DNA from: GCA-002727615 sp964442655
Lineage (GTDB): Bacteria; Pseudomonadota; Alphaproteobacteria; TMED109
Assembly (NCBI GenBank): GCA_964442655.1
Contig: CAYTZM010000001.1
Coordinates: 62,001 to 126,000, forward strand
Length of the DNA stretch: 64,000 bases
Direction of reading: 5' to 3'
How positions within the stretch are numbered: position 1 is the first letter of the stretch; the number at the start of each line of letters is the position of its first letter. The notes under the pieces are model-generated. The model worked only from the letters and a program-made list of their open reading frames with translations, was not told where the DNA came from and did no database searches. The position numbers were made by a program, and so were the translations under genes. Of this stretch, positions 1-7,957 are shown piece by piece.

Positions 1-424
1 AAGAATTATTACTGGCGGTATAGCAACTAACATAGATCAATCAATTTGGACTTTATTAATTATCTTATTTGCGTCTTTAAGTTTGGCTACTGGAAAACGA
101 TTAGGCCACTTAATGAAGGATAAAAATTATTTATCAGCTAATTGGAGTAAAATTTTATTACAAATAATGTTAAGTATTTCATTAATTTTAACATTAATTT
201 GTTATATAGCTTTTTCTTTTGATTCTGCAGTTATTGAAAGGCATGGCAATAATTATATTTGGGTATCAATAATACCATTTTTTGTCTTATTCATAAGATA
301 TTTTTATATCTCATTTATCGGAAAATATATGGGAGATCCTACAGATGCGATATTAAGAGATATTTATTTACAGGTATTTTCAATCTTATGGATAATAATA
401 ATATTTTTTCTAATAATATTGTGA
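1..424 (+). CDS. UbiA-family prenyltransferase, C-terminal part (5' end outside window)
   Basis: The frame is open from base 2 with no stop, so this is the C-terminal ~140 residues of a gene that begins before the window; the in-frame TTG at 83 is internal. About three hydrophobic segments are visible. The pattern ATGKRLGHL, then a hydrophobic helix followed by RYFYI, then GDPTDAILRD resembles the C-terminal half of decaprenyl-phosphate phosphoribosyltransferase-like UbiA proteins, which transfer a polyprenyl-phosphate acceptor in the inner membrane. The active-site Asp-rich motif would lie upstream and cannot be checked. It could equally be another UbiA relative. The stop TGA is at 422-424, 28 bases before the tRNA. 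Confidence 0.6.
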   Translation, partial: RIITGGIATNIDQSIWTLLIILFASLSLATGKRLGHLMKDKNYLSANWSKILLQIMLSISLILTLICYIAFSFDSAVIERHGNNYIWVSIIPFFVLFIRYFYISFIGKYMGDPTDAILRDIYLQVFSILWIIIIFFLIIL

Positions 425-452
425 TATTCATATCTATTATAGTTTAATGATT

Positions 453-527
453 GGGCGATTAACTCAGGGGTAGAGTGTCTCGGTGACATCGAGGAAGCCA
501 TTGGTTCAAATCCAATATCGCCCACCA
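453..527 (+). tRNA. tRNA-Val (anticodon GAC)
   Basis: A cloverleaf can be drawn by hand: acceptor GGGCGAT pairing with ATCGCCC, D-stem ACTC/GAGT, anticodon stem TCTCG/CGAGG around loop GTGACAT (anticodon GAC), T-stem ATTGG/CCAAT with loop TTCAAAT, discriminator A and an encoded CCA at 525-527. The sequence closely resembles alphaproteobacterial tRNA-Val(GAC) as I remember it. Confidence 0.95.
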
Positions 528-551
528 TTGAGATATTTAACGGGGTGTATT

Positions 552-1364
552 TTGAAATTTATTATTTTTATAAGTCTTTCCCTTTATTTTATAAATCACT
601 GTTTGGGTTTTGATGAGTTAGATGTTCAAAAATTTCTCAAAAATGGAGAATGTAAAAATTGCGATTTAACTGATGCTGATTTTTCTGAACAATATTTAGA
701 TAAGGCTATAATAATAAACTCAGATTTGTCTGGTGCAAATTTTAACAATGTTAAAATGGCCGTAGCTTATATTAAATCAAGTAATTTTTCTAAAGCTAGT
801 TTTTTAAATGCTGATATGCCAGTTTCTTTTATAGAAGATTCTATATTTGTTGATGCAAAATTTAATGATGTCAATTTTACATCTTCTGAAATAAAAAATT
901 CAGATTTTTCTAATAGTTATTTTTCTCATGCAAAACTGTATGGTACTACGTTTAGTAACTCTATATTTGATAATGCTCAAATTATTTCTTCTAATTTTCA
1001 AAAAGCTATTTTGACATCTTCTTCTTTTAAAAACACCAATTTTAATAAAACATTTTTATCTTTAGCATTAATTGATAATGCTCATTTGGAATTTGCTAAT
1101 TTAACTGAGTGTAAAATTAGAGGAACTAATTTTAGTAATTCTCATTTAAATAATGCTAATCTTAGTAAAAGTTCTTTTAGGCGATCTATATTCTTTAAAG
1201 CTGATTTGACTAATATTATTTATAACAAAGCTAATTTTTATAAATCTAATTTTACATCGGCTACCATGGTAAATATAGAAGAGGATGATTTGCATTTTAA
1301 GAGAGCTATTTTATGTAGGACTAAAATGAAAAATAAAATTGTGAATAGAGACTGTATGAATTAA
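552..1364 (+). CDS. Secreted pentapeptide-repeat protein
   Basis: About 270 residues. I choose the TTG at 552, about 7 bases after a GGGG-containing ribosome site (542-545); the frame is open further upstream, but that would run into the tRNA. Residues 1-20 form a signal peptide (LKFIIFISLSLYFINHC), followed by FDELDVQKFL and a CKNC pair. The rest is a long run of pentapeptide repeats of A(D/N)(L/F)xx type (ANF, SDF, ANL, ADL), predicted to fold as a right-handed quadrilateral beta helix. The family has no single function and often acts as a binding scaffold. Its end overlaps the convergent CoA-transferase by 4 bases. Export is inferred from the N-terminus; the partner is unknown. Confidence 0.8.
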   Translation: MKFIIFISLSLYFINHCLGFDELDVQKFLKNGECKNCDLTDADFSEQYLDKAIIINSDLSGANFNNVKMAVAYIKSSNFSKASFLNADMPVSFIEDSIFVDAKFNDVNFTSSEIKNSDFSNSYFSHAKLYGTTFSNSIFDNAQIISSNFQKAILTSSSFKNTNFNKTFLSLALIDNAHLEFANLTECKIRGTNFSNSHLNNANLSKSSFRRSIFFKADLTNIIYNKANFYKSNFTSATMVNIEEDDLHFKRAILCRTKMKNKIVNRDCMN

Positions 1365-2560
1365 TTAGAAGTAGATATAATTTCATCTTTTAAAAATTGT
1401 TTAATTTCAGATTCAGAATAGTTTAATTCTTTTAGAATTTCTATACTGTTTTCTCCTAATAATGGGGCCAATTGTTCTCCATTTGTAGGGGTTTCAGAAT
1501 ATATAGCAGCTGGTCTTGGTGCTCTTATTTTACCAAAATTTTTACTCTCATTAATTTTAATAATTTTATTTGTAACAACTTGTTCATTCTCTAAGAGTTC
1601 AGTTCTTGATAAAATTGGTGCAGCTGGTACTTCATTTTCATGAAATTTTTTTAGTATATTTTCTGCATTATGATTTAGAATTTCTTTTCCGATTTCTTCT
1701 CTTCTTTCAGTTTTGTGTAAAATTCTTTGCCTTGCATTATTAAACCGTTCATCAATTAATAAATCTTTCCTGTTCATAGCATTGCAAATGCCTAACCATT
1801 CTTTATCTGTGACTGCTCCAGCTGTAATATATTTATCATCTTTAGTTTTATAAACTAAATCTAGCCCTAATTGACCATCAGTAGGATCTCCTTCTTTATT
1901 TACAAATGATAAGGCGGCACTACCTTCTGGCCAAAGATAGGCAATCATGACATCTAGCATAGCAATTTTAATATGTTGACCTTTTCCATGTTTTTCTTTG
2001 TAAAATAAAGCAGAGCTTATTGCTTGTGCCGCTGTCAAAGCAGTAGTTTTATCTGGAATAATAGTTCTTACCATTTTGGGTATTTTAGTTTCTTTATCTC
2101 TTTGAATATCAGCTAAACCTGATAATGCTTGAATAATAGGATCGTATACTCTTTGGTCAGAATAAGGACCACTCTCGCCAAAACCACTGATTGATACGTA
2201 AATTAGTTTTGGGGATATTTTTCTTAGTTTTTCTTCTCCTAAGCCCATTCTTTCTGCAACCCCTGGTCTAAAATTTTGCACAAATACGTCTGCTTCCTTA
2301 ATTAGGTTCCTAAGAATATTAATTCCTTTTTTATCTTTTAAATTTAAAGTAAGAGATCTTTTGCTTCTGTTACAACATAAAAAAGAATTAGTCATCCCTT
2401 GATTATTTGTACCAACTTTACGCATTAATTCACCTTCTAAAGGCTCTATTTTTATTACATCTGCTCCTTGATCTCCAAGATACATAGTTGCTACTGGCCC
2501 TGATACCATAGCAGTTAAATCTAGAATTTTAATGCCTTTTAAAGGTCCCGTATTATTCAT
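1361..2560 (-). CDS. CaiB/BaiF type III CoA-transferase family protein
   Basis: 399 residues, the usual family length. It starts GPLKGIKILDLTAMVSGPVATMYLGDQGADVIKIEP, the type III CoA-transferase N-terminus. The conserved catalytic Asp is present in the YDPIIQALSG motif after SGFGESGPY. These enzymes move CoA between an acyl-CoA donor and a carboxylic acid acceptor in the cytoplasm. The gene lies 18 bases downstream of a GST gene on the same strand and probably shares its transcript. A second family member lies at 9794-10966. Substrate cannot be assigned; oxalate, carnitine, mesaconate and aromatic acids are all known for the family. Confidence 0.85.
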   Translation of the reverse strand: MNNTGPLKGIKILDLTAMVSGPVATMYLGDQGADVIKIEPLEGELMRKVGTNNQGMTNSFLCCNRSKRSLTLNLKDKKGINILRNLIKEADVFVQNFRPGVAERMGLGEEKLRKISPKLIYVSISGFGESGPYSDQRVYDPIIQALSGLADIQRDKETKIPKMVRTIIPDKTTALTAAQAISSALFYKEKHGKGQHIKIAMLDVMIAYLWPEGSAALSFVNKEGDPTDGQLGLDLVYKTKDDKYITAGAVTDKEWLGICNAMNRKDLLIDERFNNARQRILHKTERREEIGKEILNHNAENILKKFHENEVPAAPILSRTELLENEQVVTNKIIKINESKNFGKIRAPRPAAIYSETPTNGEQLAPLLGENSIEILKELNYSESEIKQFLKDEIISTSN

Positions 2561-2578
2561 GATAAATTCCTATTATTC

Positions 2579-3265
2579 TTAGACTTTTATTTTTTTATAA
2601 TCTTCAAGCGTACTATATCCATACGTTTCTGTCATAGCTTTAATATATTGTTTTCTTTGAGTTGCTCTATTATAGTAAGATTGAATATTTTTACTTTTAA
2701 TTTCTATATTATATAATTTTATAACTTGTAAACAGCTCATAAACATAATGTCAGCGCAACTAGGATTTCTTCCGATTAGCCAATTTTTACCAGGAACATC
2801 TCGGTCACAAGCATTTAACATTTTGCGAACATGTTCTTTTGCTGTTTTAATAGCATTAGGTGCTTCTCCATATAGGTTTGATAATCCCCCATTTTCTACA
2901 AGTTGATGTCTTCTTATAATATAAACACCAAGTGCATCAAGTTCCATAGCACAAAAATAAGACCATTCATCAATTTTAGCTATATCTTTTGGTGAGTTAG
3001 GAACTAAAAAGTCAGAGGGTTTATTAAAATTCTCAGTTATATATTTCATAGCAGCAGCGCTTTCATTAATATATATGCTATTATGCTTAAATAAAGGAAT
3101 TTTTCCTTTAGGGTTCATTTCTAAATATTCCTTCGTTTGCGTTTCTCCAGTGCGTGACCCTATTTTATAACTTTTATATTTTAAACCATACTCTTCTAAG
3201 GCCCAGTATATTCTAAATGGCCTGAAAGTCATATGTCCCCAAATTTCTATATTTTGATCAGCCAA
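2579..3265 (-). CDS. Glutathione S-transferase family protein
   Basis: 228 residues with a thioredoxin-fold N-terminal domain (IEIWGHMTFRPFRIYWALEEYGLKY) and the GSH-binding region NPKGKIPLF followed by NESAAAMKYI, then an all-helical C-terminal domain. It likely conjugates, isomerises or reduces small electrophiles with glutathione in the cytoplasm. It is first in a two-gene minus-strand unit with the CoA-transferase, and divergent from the DHA2 efflux gene across 125 bases that hold no obvious operator. The subclass and substrate are not determined. Confidence 0.85.
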   Translation of the reverse strand: MADQNIEIWGHMTFRPFRIYWALEEYGLKYKSYKIGSRTGETQTKEYLEMNPKGKIPLFKHNSIYINESAAAMKYITENFNKPSDFLVPNSPKDIAKIDEWSYFCAMELDALGVYIIRRHQLVENGGLSNLYGEAPNAIKTAKEHVRKMLNACDRDVPGKNWLIGRNPSCADIMFMSCLQVIKLYNIEIKSKNIQSYYNRATQRKQYIKAMTETYGYSTLEDYKKIKV

Positions 3266-3390
3266 AGTAGTTCTCCATAAAATGCATAATTGTAGTTTAA
3301 AATTAGCAATTGTTAAAATATAAATTTTATAAGAGCATACAATTTATTTATTTTATAATCTATAATTATATATAGCCGTTTGGACAAGTT

Positions 3391-4917
3391 TTGAGTGACA
3401 TAAATTTCAAAAATTTAGGTATGTTTTTAATCATACTATTTGGTTTTGTTTTAAATGTAGTAAGTATGCAAGTTGTTGGTTCTTCTATTAGAAATCTTCA
3501 AGGTGCATTGAACGTTGGATTAGATCAAGTTTCTTATGTAATGTCTGCTTATCTAATGGCAGAGGTAGTGATTATACCTTTTGCAGGTTGGTTATCACGT
3601 TTATTGTCAATAAGAACATTATTTCTTATAGCTTTGTCAGGGTTTTTAATAGCTTGTATAGGATGTGCAAGTACAAATAATTTTTATGTTTTAGTAACTT
3701 TTAGAGTAATGCAAGGTTTTTTTGGCGGGGCTTTAATGCCTCTAATGTTTTCATGTATATATATACTGTTTACACCAAAGCAGTTACCGTTTGCTCTGGC
3801 ACTTACGGCAACAGTAGGAGTTTCTTCTATTGCATTTGGTCCCGCAATAGGAGGTTTTATGACAGAGATGATTAGTTGGAGGTGGATGTTTTTATATAAT
3901 TTACCAATAGGTATTGTAGTATTAATTTTGGCGATAATATTTATTGATTTAAAGGAAAAGGAACCAGAGTTAGCTAAACAAATAGATTACTATGGTATTA
4001 TATTGTTAGCGATAGGTCTTTTGTCGTTATTAATTGTTTTACAAGAAGGTTCTAGATTAGATTGGTTAAAAGCTACAGAAATTAGACTGGCAACAATTTT
4101 ATCAATAACTTGTATGATTTTATTTTTTGTAAGAGAGTTTACTGCAAAATATCCAATTATAGACTTAAAAGTATTTACTAATAGAAATTTTACAATAGGG
4201 TGTATAAATGTCGTAGTTTTTGGAGTTTCTATATATGCTCCTATATTTTTGTTACCAGTATACTTAGGTGAGGTTAGGGGAATAGGACCTTGGGAGATAG
4301 GCATAATGGTTTCTGTTATGGGTTTAGCATGGATGGCAACAGGACCTTTTGTGGGTATGTTGATTAATGTGTTTGGAGCTAAAGCATTAATATTTATGGG
4401 TTGTGTGCTTACTATTATTGGAACTTGGAATTTATCATATTTAACAGCGGAATTTGGTTTTGAAGAACTGTTCTGGCCTCAAGTATTAAGAGGAATAGGG
4501 TCTCAATTATTATGGATTGGAAACCAGTACATTGCAATGTTATTTGTTTCAGGAGTAGGTGTTCAGAATGCTGCTTCTGTTTTTAATTTAGTATTAAGAT
4601 TAGGTGGAGCTATCTCTATAGGAGTGGCAAATATCTTTTTAGAAAAAATGAGAATAATTTACTATGGGGATATTACTAATATAATGTTGAATGGTCCTCA
4701 AATTATTTCTGGTGTTAAGAAAAAAATAGAAGGGCTTTTTAGCACTTTACCTATGATATCTAATTTAAATCCTGAGTATAAGACTATTATTGCTGCTGAA
4801 ATGCTAGGCCAAAGAGAAGGGTTTATAATGGCAATAAATAATATAACTTTTATAATAGTATGGGTTGCTTTCATTCCAATATTATTATTGCCACTATGTA
4901 AAAATCAAAAAAATTAA
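3391..4917 (+). CDS. DHA2-family (EmrB-like) MFS drug efflux transporter
   Basis: 508 residues with about 14 hydrophobic segments, the size and topology of the DHA2/EmrB drug:H+ antiporters. Visible motifs are AGWLSRLLSIRTLF (MFS motif A region), RVMQGFFGGALMPL, and GPAIGGFMTEMISWRWMFLYNLPIG, the antiporter motif C region typical of EmrB. The TTG at 3391 gives MSDINFKNLGMF; an in-frame ATG at 3421 would shorten it by 10 residues and neither has a strong ribosome site. No EmrA-like membrane fusion partner is adjacent, so it may pair with a distant one or export across the inner membrane only. It is convergent with the TRAP binding protein one base away. Confidence 0.85.
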   Translation: MSDINFKNLGMFLIILFGFVLNVVSMQVVGSSIRNLQGALNVGLDQVSYVMSAYLMAEVVIIPFAGWLSRLLSIRTLFLIALSGFLIACIGCASTNNFYVLVTFRVMQGFFGGALMPLMFSCIYILFTPKQLPFALALTATVGVSSIAFGPAIGGFMTEMISWRWMFLYNLPIGIVVLILAIIFIDLKEKEPELAKQIDYYGIILLAIGLLSLLIVLQEGSRLDWLKATEIRLATILSITCMILFFVREFTAKYPIIDLKVFTNRNFTIGCINVVVFGVSIYAPIFLLPVYLGEVRGIGPWEIGIMVSVMGLAWMATGPFVGMLINVFGAKALIFMGCVLTIIGTWNLSYLTAEFGFEELFWPQVLRGIGSQLLWIGNQYIAMLFVSGVGVQNAASVFNLVLRLGGAISIGVANIFLEKMRIIYYGDITNIMLNGPQIISGVKKKIEGLFSTLPMISNLNPEYKTIIAAEMLGQREGFIMAINNITFIIVWVAFIPILLLPLCKNQKN

Positions 4918-4918
4918 T

Positions 4919-6028
4919 TTAACCTCTTCTTTCCATGTATCCTTGTTCTGAGAATGGAGCTCTTTCTCTAACATCGTTTTTAAAAGATATCCAAGAGTTA
5001 TAAATTCTTTGATTAATTTCGCCTTCATTTGCAGTTTCAGCTACTACTTCTTGGCTTATTTTAAACATTTCTTTATATACTTTTTCAGGAAAATTATCTA
5101 TTTGAACTCCATACTTGTTTATAAGTACTCTTTGAGCCTCACTATTTCCTTTAGTAAATTCTGCTAACATTCTATTATTTTCAGAAATACAGGCATGTTC
5201 TACAATGTTTTGCAGGTTTGTAGGAAGAGCATCATATTCATTTTTATTTATCATACATTCTGTATGTGTTCCTGGTTCATGAAAACCAGGTCCATAATAA
5301 AATTTTGCTGCTTGATAAAAGCCAAAAGCTAAATCATTATATGGTCCTACCCATTCTGTAGCATCAATAGCTCCTGATTCTAAAGCAGGCATTATTTCGC
5401 CGCCAGGTAGAGCTATAGCTGTAGCTCCCATTCTATTAATTACTTCAGCACCTAATCCAGGCATTCTCATTTTTAAACCTTTAAAGTCTTCAAGAGAATT
5501 TATTTCCTTTTTAAACCATCCACCCATTTGTACTCCTGAATTACCTCCTAAGAATCCTTTTAGGTTAAATTTTGAATACAGTTCATCCCATAATTCTTGA
5601 CCTCCTCCATAATGAATCCAAGCATCATGTTCTTGTGCTGTTAGACCTCCAGGCACAGTAGCAAAAAATGGCGTAGATCTATTCTTATTAATCCAATAAT
5701 AACTTGCACCATGACTCATTTGGGCTGTTCCCTGGCTAACTGCATCAAAACATTCAAAAGGAGGCACTAATTCTCCGGCAGCGTATAATTTAACAGTAAG
5801 ATTTCCATCTGACATAGAAGTTATAGAATCAGCAATTCTTTGCGCTCCAGTGCCGAGTCCAGGAAAGTTTTTTGGCCATGTTGTAACCATTTTCCATTCA
5901 ATTTTACCTTTATTTATATTAGGAGCCTTATTATTTTTAACTTTTTTTTGAGATTCGTCTCCGCAGGAGGCAGCTGAAACTAGTAAGGCTCCTGCTGCGA
6001 GTGATTTAAGAATTTTTCTTCTATGCAT
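4919..6028 (-). CDS. TRAP transporter substrate-binding protein, DctP/TakP-like (copy 1)
   Basis: 369 residues. The N-terminus MHRRKILKSLAAGALLVSAASC carries twin arginines and a cysteine at the end of the hydrophobic stretch, suggesting Tat export and possibly a lipid anchor, although the lipobox is not canonical. The mature part (WKMVTTWPKNFPG, AAGELVPPFECFDAV, MRMPGLGAEVINRMG, EWVGPYNDLAFGFY, YYGPGFHEPG) is typical of the TakP-like group that binds 2-oxoacids or related organic anions in the periplasm. An AGGAGA ribosome site lies 8 bases before ATG 6028. It is 11 bases downstream of a clear paralogue. No TRAP permease is adjacent; one lies at 49949-51960. Confidence 0.88.
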   Translation of the reverse strand: MHRRKILKSLAAGALLVSAASCGDESQKKVKNNKAPNINKGKIEWKMVTTWPKNFPGLGTGAQRIADSITSMSDGNLTVKLYAAGELVPPFECFDAVSQGTAQMSHGASYYWINKNRSTPFFATVPGGLTAQEHDAWIHYGGGQELWDELYSKFNLKGFLGGNSGVQMGGWFKKEINSLEDFKGLKMRMPGLGAEVINRMGATAIALPGGEIMPALESGAIDATEWVGPYNDLAFGFYQAAKFYYGPGFHEPGTHTECMINKNEYDALPTNLQNIVEHACISENNRMLAEFTKGNSEAQRVLINKYGVQIDNFPEKVYKEMFKISQEVVAETANEGEINQRIYNSWISFKNDVRERAPFSEQGYMERRG

Positions 6029-6039
6029 AATAATTTCTC

Positions 6040-7197
6040 CTATAATGTTTCATAAGCTTCTGCTCTAGCTTTCATGTAGCCATAATCACTATACTTTTGA
6101 TATTTCATAGATTGTAGCAAGAAATTATTCCAACTATCAAATATTCTTTTATGCGATTCTCCTAAATTAGCAGTTTCTTCTACTACTTCTTTAGAAATCT
6201 TAAACATGTTATTTAATACATCTTTTGGAAAAGATCTTACATCAACACTATGTTTTTCTTTTAGAACACTTAAAGAGTGACCATTATTAGCAAAGTATTC
6301 TGATGGAGCTTCTAAAGCAGATGCATGACATGCATCTCTAATTATTGATTTTAAATCATTAGACAAAGAATCAAATTTTTCTTTATTCATAATTAGTTCA
6401 TTTGAAGTTCCTCCTTCATGAAAACCTGGCCCGTAGTAGTATTTTGCTACTTTATAAAATCCTAAGGCTAGATCATTCCAAGGACCAACCCATTCTGCTG
6501 CATCAATAACTCCCGATTGTAAGGCAGGCATGATTTCTCCTGCTGGCATATTTACTGCTGTTCCTCCCATCCTATTTACAACTTCTGCTCCTAGGCCAGG
6601 CATTCTCATTTTAATTCCTTGAAAATCATTCATAGAATTAATTTCTTTTTGAAACCATCCTCCCATTTGGACACCTGTATTTCCTGCTAGAAAACTTTTT
6701 ACTCCAAATTCAGCATAAAGTTCATCCCATAATTTTTGACCACCACCAAAAATTATCCAAGCAGCCTTTTCCATGGCAGTCATTCCACCAGGAACAGTAC
6801 AGAAAAAAGGAATAGCCTTATGCTTAGATATCCAATAATAAGGTGCAGCGTGGCCACATTCTGCTGTACCTTCTCTAACAGCATCAAATACTTCAAATGC
6901 AGGGACTAATTCTCCTGCAGCAAAGTTTTTTATTTCTAATTTACCTCCAGAAGCTTCAGTAATTCTTTTAGCTAGTTTTTGAGAGTGAGTTCCTCCTCCA
7001 GGAAAATCTCTTGGCCAGCAAGTAATCATTTTCCATTGGATAGTTCCTTTTGATATAGATGCAGTTTTTGCTGGTTTTTCAGGAGTTCCTCCATTTACAT
7101 TCTCTTTACAGCTTGCTAATAGACCAGCAGCGGTTGTTAAAGCCGTTGCTCCAATTAATATATGTCTACGTTTAAAAAGTTTTTTATCTTTATTCAC
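6040..7197 (-). CDS. TRAP transporter substrate-binding protein, DctP/TakP-like (copy 2)
   Basis: About 386 residues from the GTG at 7197, which has AAGGAGG 6 bases upstream; a longer frame back to 7293 only duplicates the neighbouring gene. The N-terminus contains FKRRHILIGATALTTAAGLLASC, a twin-arginine signal with a cysteine at its end. The body matches copy 1 closely by eye (AAGELVPAFEVFDAV, GVQMGGWFQKEIN, MRMPGLGAEVVNRMGG, AEWVGPWNDLALGFYK), so the two are tandem duplicates that have diverged. The start overlaps the end of the Bpt gene by 8 bases, implying co-transcription. The ligand is probably an organic anion; it is not identifiable here. Confidence 0.88.
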   Translation of the reverse strand: MNKDKKLFKRRHILIGATALTTAAGLLASCKENVNGGTPEKPAKTASISKGTIQWKMITCWPRDFPGGGTHSQKLAKRITEASGGKLEIKNFAAGELVPAFEVFDAVREGTAECGHAAPYYWISKHKAIPFFCTVPGGMTAMEKAAWIIFGGGQKLWDELYAEFGVKSFLAGNTGVQMGGWFQKEINSMNDFQGIKMRMPGLGAEVVNRMGGTAVNMPAGEIMPALQSGVIDAAEWVGPWNDLALGFYKVAKYYYGPGFHEGGTSNELIMNKEKFDSLSNDLKSIIRDACHASALEAPSEYFANNGHSLSVLKEKHSVDVRSFPKDVLNNMFKISKEVVEETANLGESHKRIFDSWNNFLLQSMKYQKYSDYGYMKARAEAYETL

Positions 7198-7930
7198 CTT
7201 TACCTCCTTTATTATCTTTAAAGTCAATCCATTTATTATTAATGAGTTTTTGTAAGCCAGAAAAACGACTTTTGTATGCCATTTTTGGAGCATCCTTTAT
7301 CCAATAACCTAAATATACATAATTTAAGCTTAATTTTTTAGCTTCTTCAATATGCCAGTCTATTATCCAAGTTCCAAGACTATCATGAGGTCTATTTGTT
7401 TCAAAAAATTTATATATTCCACTTAAGCCATCTTTTACTTTATCAGTAAGGCTTGCTGCAATTAATAAATTATTTTCCCTAAATTCATATACATAAGTTT
7501 CTACAGGAGTATCTTCAATCATAGCCCTAAATTCAGAAAAAGTCATTTCTGCCATGTCGCTATCAAAATGTCGAAATTTTTGGTATTTATTAAATAAATC
7601 AAATTGTTCTCTAGTAGCTATGGGAGGCCTTTCAATCTGTATAATATTTGTTAATCTTTTTTTTATTTTTTTTATTGAACGATTAGGTTTGTATCTATTT
7701 ACATTTATTCTTACGGGTACGCATGCATTACAGTCATTACAGGCAGGTCTATAGGCTGTTCTATGTGATCTTCTAAATCCTGCATTTGTTAAAATAAAAT
7801 TTATTTCATTTTTATTAGGGCCAGATATTTCGGTTATAATTTTTTTTTCATCTTTTTCTGGTAAATATGGACACGCTTGTGGAGAAGTTCCATAAAAAAT
7901 TTGTAAGGGCTTTTTAATGCTTATTGTCAT
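7190..7930 (-). CDS. bpt: Aspartate/glutamate leucyltransferase (arginyltransferase family)
   Basis: 246 residues, the standard size of the bacterial Bpt/ATE proteins. The N-terminal domain has CPYLPEKDEK, then FRRSHRTAYRPACNDCNACVPVRINV, the cysteine-containing region conserved in the family, and the C-terminal GNAT-like domain has YVYLGYWIKDAPKMAYKSRF. Known members transfer Leu from Leu-tRNA to proteins with N-terminal Asp or Glu, marking them for ClpS/ClpAP degradation. It lies between the DASS permease (27 bases upstream) and the TRAP binding proteins (8-base overlap), apparently co-transcribed with unrelated transport genes. Confidence 0.92.
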   Translation of the reverse strand: MTISIKKPLQIFYGTSPQACPYLPEKDEKKIITEISGPNKNEINFILTNAGFRRSHRTAYRPACNDCNACVPVRINVNRYKPNRSIKKIKKRLTNIIQIERPPIATREQFDLFNKYQKFRHFDSDMAEMTFSEFRAMIEDTPVETYVYEFRENNLLIAASLTDKVKDGLSGIYKFFETNRPHDSLGTWIIDWHIEEAKKLSLNYVYLGYWIKDAPKMAYKSRFSGLQKLINNKWIDFKDNKGGKGE

Positions 7931-7957
7931 AATTTTAATTTACCTTAAATTTATAAA

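Noticed and set aside
483..551. N-terminal extension of the pentapeptide-repeat protein into the tRNA
   Set aside because: The frame is open but runs through tRNA-Val; the TTG at 552 has a ribosome site and directly opens a signal peptide.
7198..7293. Longer N-terminus for TRAP binding protein copy 2
   Set aside because: It re-reads the bpt gene in another frame; GTG 7197 has a perfect AAGGAGG site and precedes the twin-arginine signal.
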